Source: OMOG01 sp041485845 (GTDB taxonomy: Bacteria > Acidobacteriota > Terriglobia > Bryobacterales > Bryobacteraceae). From it: DNA of 11,051 bases. The notes under the pieces were generated by a model. It saw only the letters and a list, made by a program, of their open reading frames with translations. It was not told the DNA's origin and did no database searches. Below, piece after piece: positions 6,484 through 11,051 of this stretch (its first letter is position 1; each line of letters starts with the position of its first letter). The stretch lies in NCBI GenBank assembly GCA_041485845.1, contig JBGPKH010000270.1:1-11051 (forward strand). Reading direction: 5' to 3'. A program made the position numbers and the translations under genes.

Positions 6484-9036
6484 TCAACGGGCCCCATTTA
6501 CCACAAAGAGCCTCGAGGGATCGTACTGCGCGGTATAGGCATACGACTCACAGTCGGCGGCAATGCGAATCGGCCCCAGCAGACCGAGCGCTGTCCGGTC
6601 CGGGGGAACCAATTCCTTCCACGGCCGTTGCCCGCCGGTTTTCGGATCGGCTCGGACAACCTGCGCGGGGATTTCACCGGGCCGGTAGATGAGGATTCCG
6701 CCGTCCCGGCACCACGCGAGCGGAGCATGTTCCGCAGTCCCGGGAATCGGTTGTGGCTCCCCGCCTTCGATCGCCATCAACTGAATTCCTTTTCCGTCGA
6801 TGGCGGCCGCCAGGCTCTTGCCGTCCGGGGAGATGACGATGGGGTCCGAGTAGCGATCGAAAACGATGTTCTCGGAAGAAATCGGGCGTGGGGGCACCGC
6901 CGGCGACTCTTGCACGTAATAGCGCAGGCGATGGCCGGATTCGCTTCCCACGAAGACGATCCTCGTACCATCGTTCAGCCAACGGCCGGCAACATGAGAA
7001 ATCTCATCCGCTGTCAGCGCCTGCGTGCTGCCCGCGCGCGTCGGGAACGCGATCAGTTGCGCTCTTGGCGCGGTGGGATTCAACATAGCCCACTTGCCAT
7101 CCCTGGAAAACGCCGTGGCCATCCCAACTCCCAGCCGGACCGCGGGCGAACCACCGGTGCCGCGCATGTACGTCGCCCAATCCGGAGTAGCCGCCGCCGC
7201 GCCCTCGCTGAAAAGAACCTGCTTGCCATCCGGAGAAAGGTCGCGAACCACCGAGTTGTCGTGCCAGTACAAATCCGTCTCCGCCGCCGAACCCAGCCGC
7301 CCGAAGTACATGCCGGCCACGAAGGAATCGAGCATCAGCAGAAGACGCCCATCCGGCGCTCCGTCCATCAGTCCGTACATTCCCGGCAGGCCCAGAATCA
7401 CCCGTACGTTTCCCTTCAGATCGATCGCTTTGATCGAAGAATTGTTCCCTGCCTCCCATCCAGAAAACCGGATCTCGGTCCCATCCGGCGACCATGTAAA
7501 CCCCAATGCGGAAGTGATGGTGTGCAAAATCCGTTTCTTGCGGTTGAGGTCCACCACGACTATGGTTGCCGTGGTGTCCGCGATGCCCGACTCGAGGAAA
7601 GCCACCATGTCGCCCCGCGGCGAGATCTTCGGCCCGAAGATTACTCCCGGAGATTCGTAGAGTGCTTTCCCCATCGGATATTCCAGTACCTGCCCGCCGG
7701 CAAGTTGGCGCACCACAGCCAATTGCGTGCCGTCCGGCGACCAGTCCGCATACGCCACATTTTCAGCGATCTCTCGCGGCGCCCCGCCGGATACCGGCAT
7801 ACGCGCCAGAGTGCCCGCGGTCGGTATCAACCAAAAGCCGGCCCGCGGGCTCAGGATCAGAGCCATCTCTCCAGTGCGCGAGATGGCAACCACGTGGGCA
7901 TCCCGAATGCCCAGCGGCCGCGATTCCGGGCTGCCTTGCTGGGTGATGAATAGCTCCGCCGGTTTGCCGTCCCAGGCTGCGGAATATATGATATTTTTGC
8001 CGTCATTGGCAAATCGCGCGCCGGAGATCAGACCGCGTCGGAAAGTGACCTGCGAAAATTGCAGCGGCTCGCTCTGACCGGTCCTCTTCGCCAAAATCCA
8101 GGCGCCGGCGATTGCCGCTATTACGAGCACGGCCAGAGCCGCACGCCACAAGGCCCGGCGAGGCGCCGGCGCCGATTGGAGCGCCGCTGCGGGCCCGCTC
8201 TCCCCGGAAATCGATTGCAGCGCGAATGCCAGGTCCCGCGCCGATTCGAACCGTTCCTCGGGATTCTTCTCCAGGCAACGGCGCACGATTGCGGTGACGA
8301 GAGCGGGTACTCCGGCGGGGAGTTGGGGCGGATCCTCCTTGATGATCGCGCTCATAATGTCGGCCGCTGACTCACCTTCGAAGGCGCGGCGGCCCGCCAG
8401 CATTTCGTACAGGACAGCGCCCAGACTGAAAATGTCGGAGCGATGGCCGACCACTGCCCCGCGCACCTGTTCCGGCGACATATAGCCGACCGTTCCCAAC
8501 ACCACGCCCGGCGTGGTTTCCAGAAACGCCGTGGGTGCACTGGTGCCCTCGACAGCAGTGGCCGAAGATACTTTTGCCAGGCCAAAATCCAGAATCTTCA
8601 CCGGCCCTTCGCGGGTCACGAAGAGATTTTCCGGCTTGATGTCGCGGTGCACGATCCGTTTTGCATGGGCCGCCGCCAGCCCGAGCGCAACCTGCGCGGC
8701 ATAGTCGACCGCTTTACGAATCGCAAGCGGTCCCGGGGTGAGCCGCACCCGCAATGCTTCGCCTTCGAGGAGTTCCGTGACCAGATAGGCTATGCCGTCG
8801 CTTTCACCGGCGTCGTATACCGCGACGATGTTGGGATGGCTCAGGCTGGCGGCTGCCTGCGCTTCCTGGACGAACCGGCGCAGGCGATCGGAATCCCGCG
8901 CGAAGGCTGGTGGCAGGACTTTGATCGCAATGTCGCGATTGAGCTTGGTATCGGTCGCCCTCCAGACCTCGCCCATGCCCCCTTCACCGAGCTTGGAAAC
9001 AATGCGGTATTGTGCGATGGTCGAAGGTAGGTTCAT
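6484..9036 (-). CDS. Membrane Ser/Thr protein kinase with PD40 propeller
   Basis: An 850-aa receptor-like kinase of the PknB/Hanks type. The kinase domain spans about 10-275: glycine loop GEGGMGEV (17-24), ATP-binding Lys39 in IAIK, HPNI (67-70), catalytic loop HRDIKPEN (130-137; Asp132), DFG (150-152), and MSPEQ (186-190) in place of APE. All key residues are present, so it should be active. One membrane helix follows at about 297-315. Residues 325-850 form a β-propeller with PD40/TolB-like repeats (WSPDGTQLAVV, WSPDGTEIRFSG, LSPDGKQVLFS, ISPDGKSLAAAI), probably outside the membrane and sensing a ligand. The start is set at ATG 9036, which has GGGAGG 6 nt upstream and overlaps the stop of the preceding kinase gene as ATGA. 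An in-frame extension to 9207 would encode an Arg-rich leader inside that gene and is unlikely. The input signal and the substrates are unknown. Confidence 0.95.
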   Translation of the reverse strand: MNLPSTIAQYRIVSKLGEGGMGEVWRATDTKLNRDIAIKVLPPAFARDSDRLRRFVQEAQAAASLSHPNIVAVYDAGESDGIAYLVTELLEGEALRVRLTPGPLAIRKAVDYAAQVALGLAAAHAKRIVHRDIKPENLFVTREGPVKILDFGLAKVSSATAVEGTSAPTAFLETTPGVVLGTVGYMSPEQVRGAVVGHRSDIFSLGAVLYEMLAGRRAFEGESAADIMSAIIKEDPPQLPAGVPALVTAIVRRCLEKNPEERFESARDLAFALQSISGESGPAAALQSAPAPRRALWRAALAVLVIAAIAGAWILAKRTGQSEPLQFSQVTFRRGLISGARFANDGKNIIYSAAWDGKPAELFITQQGSPESRPLGIRDAHVVAISRTGEMALILSPRAGFWLIPTAGTLARMPVSGGAPREIAENVAYADWSPDGTQLAVVRQLAGGQVLEYPMGKALYESPGVIFGPKISPRGDMVAFLESGIADTTATIVVVDLNRKKRILHTITSALGFTWSPDGTEIRFSGWEAGNNSSIKAIDLKGNVRVILGLPGMYGLMDGAPDGRLLLMLDSFVAGMYFGRLGSAAETDLYWHDNSVVRDLSPDGKQVLFSEGAAAATPDWATYMRGTGGSPAVRLGVGMATAFSRDGKWAMLNPTAPRAQLIAFPTRAGSTQALTADEISHVAGRWLNDGTRIVFVGSESGHRLRYYVQESPAVPPRPISSENIVFDRYSDPIVISPDGKSLAAAIDGKGIQLMAIEGGEPQPIPGTAEHAPLAWCRDGGILIYRPGEIPAQVVRADPKTGGQRPWKELVPPDRTALGLLGPIRIAADCESYAYTAQYDPSRLFVVNGAR

Positions 9037-11051
9037 CTCGCGCCTCCCGCGAGCCGGCGGCGAATCTCGTCGCCGAAGTTCAGAATAAGGCGGAGGTGGG
9101 TTTCGGGCGGGCCGGAATCGTCGTCCAGTATGCCGACCATCTGCTTGCCGTCGTCGGCGACGTCGTACATCTTCGCGATGTAGTGAGAGACGGGGCGTGG
9201 CGACCACGGGCGCGGCGGTGCGGCGGCAAAGGAATCGCCCTTCACGGTGTAGGACACAACATGGATCTGGCCGGAGACGCCGTCATCATAAAACACCTGA
9301 CCGCCGGCGGCAGGCCAGACGGGATTATAGCCGGTCGGGTTGGAGATCTGCCATTTGCCGCCGGCCGCCCGGCCATCGGGAGTCAGCGAGACAACGTAGA
9401 TCTGATAGGTTCCGCTCTCATTCGACATGTAGGCGATAAAACGGCCGTCGGGGGAAAACACCGGCTCGTCTTGAAGTCCGGGTGAAGACGCAACGGTAAC
9501 CGGCTTTCCGAAGTGGAGCCCCGCTGCAGTGCTCTCTACCGGCGCGATCCAGATCTCGCCACGGTTGGTCTGGGCGTTCTGGCGGCTGCCCACGGCCCGT
9601 CTGCCGTCGGCGGAAAAGGAAAGGGTGGTCCGCTCATCCTTGGTGAGGAAGGGCTCAGGCTGGCCGGCGCCATCGGCACGCACGGCGAGCATGGTTTCCA
9701 CGGATTGGTAGACCACATACTGGCCGTCCGGCGTCCAGGCGGGTACGATCTGCGCACGGTCGTCCAACGTGAGCCGGTTGGCGACACCGCGTGCCAGATC
9801 GTAAATCAGGATGCGCCGCTGCACGCCGGAGATCTCCACCACGGCGAGCCGCTTGCCGTCCGGAGAGAAACGTGGGGTGATGAAGCCGCCGGGGTTGGGG
9901 GTGATTCTGTCCACCTTGCCAGAGGGATTGATGCGGACTACAACGCGGCCGGTTTCGCGTCCCCGCCGGTACGCCAGGGTACCAGAAGAAGAGAGATCAA
10001 ACTGAGGTAGTCCTTCGCTCTCCGCCACCTCTTCCACCATGGGAATGGCCTCGCCGGTCAACTTCAGGTGCTGTGCATCGAAGGGCGCGGCAAAGAGCTT
10101 GCCTTGGCGGTAGAAAACCAGGTGGCCGTCCAAGTGACGGGCGCCGCTTGCCTCCTGGAGCAGTTCCGTGGAGTCCGGTTTGCCCGGCAGCGCCACGCGC
10201 AGGGTGTAGCGGTAGCCCGCGTTCCATCCCCTGCTGGTGAAGACCAGTCCCTGGCCAGCCGGCAGGAGATGCGGAGCGGCTTGCTGCACGTTCGGATCGC
10301 GGGCGGTCCACGGTTGGGGCGAACCACCCAGTGACGGGATGCGATACACGATCCCCGTGGTCCACTGTCCGAGTACAGCGGCAATGGTTCCGTCATCGCC
10401 CCACATACCGCCGCCAGGGTACTCGGCGTCCGCCAGCACGACGGGCGCTCCGCCCTCGAGCGGCATCGTTTTCAACTTGCCCCCGGCGAAGAAGCCCACG
10501 GAACGACCGTCCGGAGAGAAGAAAGGACGCATGGCACCTTCGGTTTCAGCCAGCGCGGTGGTGCGGGTCTGGTCCAGCCGCCGCGTGGCAAGGTGCTGGC
10601 CCTTAACGTCATGGGCAACAAACACGACCCGTGTGCCGTCCCGTGAAATGGCGGGTTGCTGCGCTTCCTGGCCCGTGTCGAGATCCACCTGGATCATGGG
10701 ACGATTCACAGCGGTCTTCGGGGCGAGCGACGAGACGATAGCCAGCCCGGCAGCGGCGACGGCGACTCCCGCCACGATCCACGGCAGCCGCTGGCGGCGC
10801 GTGCCTCCGGACATCGTCGCCGCCGCCTCCCCGGGTGAGCTTGCGATCCACTCCAACTCGCGCTTCAAATCCCGGACCGATTGCCAGCGCTCCTCCGGGT
10901 CTTTTGCCAGGCAAATCCTCAGTACGCGGTCCAGCGCCGCGGGAGCGATCTGCGCGACCGAAGGCGCTGGCCGTTCCATAATTGCAGCAATCACACTGGC
11001 CGCCGACGAGCCCTCAAAGGCCCGCTTGCCGGTCAGCATTTCATAGAACAC
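9033..11051 (-). CDS. Membrane Ser/Thr kinase with PD40 propeller, 5' end missing
   Basis: The C-terminal 672 residues of a second kinase; the gene runs off the right edge. The visible part begins in kinase subdomain IX (FYEMLTGKRAFEG) and continues to the conserved subdomain XI arginine (CLAKDPEERWQSVRDL, 47-62). The catalytic Asp and the glycine loop are outside the window, so activity cannot be judged. One membrane helix lies at about 90-110, followed by a propeller of about 540 residues with PD40 motifs (FFSPDGRSVGFF, FSPDGKRLAVV, WTPDGQYVVYQ, FSPDGRFIAYMS). The first visible codon is GTG (Val in the usual FYEML context), not a real start. The gene is a paralogue of its downstream neighbour and overlaps it by 4 bases (ATGA), so the two are co-translated. 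The propeller domains are poorly alike in sequence, which suggests different ligands. Confidence 0.93.
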   Translation of the reverse strand: MFYEMLTGKRAFEGSSAASVIAAIMERPAPSVAQIAPAALDRVLRICLAKDPEERWQSVRDLKRELEWIASSPGEAAATMSGGTRRQRLPWIVAGVAVAAAGLAIVSSLAPKTAVNRPMIQVDLDTGQEAQQPAISRDGTRVVFVAHDVKGQHLATRRLDQTRTTALAETEGAMRPFFSPDGRSVGFFAGGKLKTMPLEGGAPVVLADAEYPGGGMWGDDGTIAAVLGQWTTGIVYRIPSLGGSPQPWTARDPNVQQAAPHLLPAGQGLVFTSRGWNAGYRYTLRVALPGKPDSTELLQEASGARHLDGHLVFYRQGKLFAAPFDAQHLKLTGEAIPMVEEVAESEGLPQFDLSSSGTLAYRRGRETGRVVVRINPSGKVDRITPNPGGFITPRFSPDGKRLAVVEISGVQRRILIYDLARGVANRLTLDDRAQIVPAWTPDGQYVVYQSVETMLAVRADGAGQPEPFLTKDERTTLSFSADGRRAVGSRQNAQTNRGEIWIAPVESTAAGLHFGKPVTVASSPGLQDEPVFSPDGRFIAYMSNESGTYQIYVVSLTPDGRAAGGKWQISNPTGYNPVWPAAGGQVFYDDGVSGQIHVVSYTVKGDSFAAAPPRPWSPRPVSHYIAKMYDVADDGKQMVGILDDDSGPPETHLRLILNFGDEIRRRLAGGAR
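9043..9048 (-). promoter_or_regulatory. Ribosome binding site inside the upstream kinase gene
   Basis: GGGAGG on the minus strand lies 6 nt before ATG 9036, within the last codons of the preceding kinase. It fixes the start of the downstream kinase at 9036 and allows coupled translation. Confidence 0.7.

Noticed and set aside
6247..7953. 568-codon open frame on the plus strand
   Set aside because: It is antisense to the kinase propeller and the kinase relic, has an Arg-rich composition, and shows no recognisable domain.
9034..9207. 57-codon N-terminal extension of the intact kinase
   Set aside because: It lies inside the upstream kinase gene, is Arg-rich, and lacks a ribosome binding site, whereas ATG 9036 has GGGAGG at ideal spacing.

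Overview
This window looks like a high-GC Acidobacteriota chromosome, probably of the Solibacter/Bryobacter type. I infer this from gene families only: membrane Ser/Thr kinases fused to PD40/TolB-like propellers, and a DUF1592 cytochrome–DUF1552–ankyrin trio. No marker gene confirms it. All convincing genes lie on the minus strand, so transcription runs from the right edge to the left.

Right part (11051 to 6484): two Pkn-type receptor-like kinases in tandem. The first is cut by the window edge and keeps only the end of its kinase domain, a membrane helix and a propeller. The second is complete (850 aa from the ATG at 9036). They overlap by ATGA and have a good ribosome binding site, so they form a coupled pair. 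Directly downstream (6466 to 6231) is a decayed N-terminal piece of a third kinase with a nonsense codon and frameshifts, so the locus once held at least three kinase genes.

Middle (6230 to 5274): about 1 kb with little recognisable coding. It holds a small unreported ORF (5663 to 5493, 56 codons) behind a textbook Shine-Dalgarno. The 3' end of this ORF is inside a perfect 15-bp GC-rich inverted repeat followed by four T's (terminator or attenuator). After it come a good sigma-70-like promoter (TTGACG-17-GACAAT) and an AAGGAGG that point to a TTG start for the next gene.

Left part (5273 to 219): an operon with overlapping ends. It encodes a secreted diheme DUF1587/1595/1592/1588/1585 cytochrome-type protein, a Tat-exported DUF1552 (HxxSHH) protein, and a secreted ankyrin-repeat protein. 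The three are probably exported and work together at or beyond the cytoplasmic membrane, but the substrate is unknown. Three back-to-back hairpin repeats lie immediately after the DUF1552 stop and are read in frame as the N terminus of the ankyrin protein. The left edge carries a 57-bp tandem repeat.

The items most worth a second look are the hairpin triplet inside the ankyrin start, the small ORF with its hairpin, and the dead third kinase. I see no phage, CRISPR, tRNA, rRNA or defence system.
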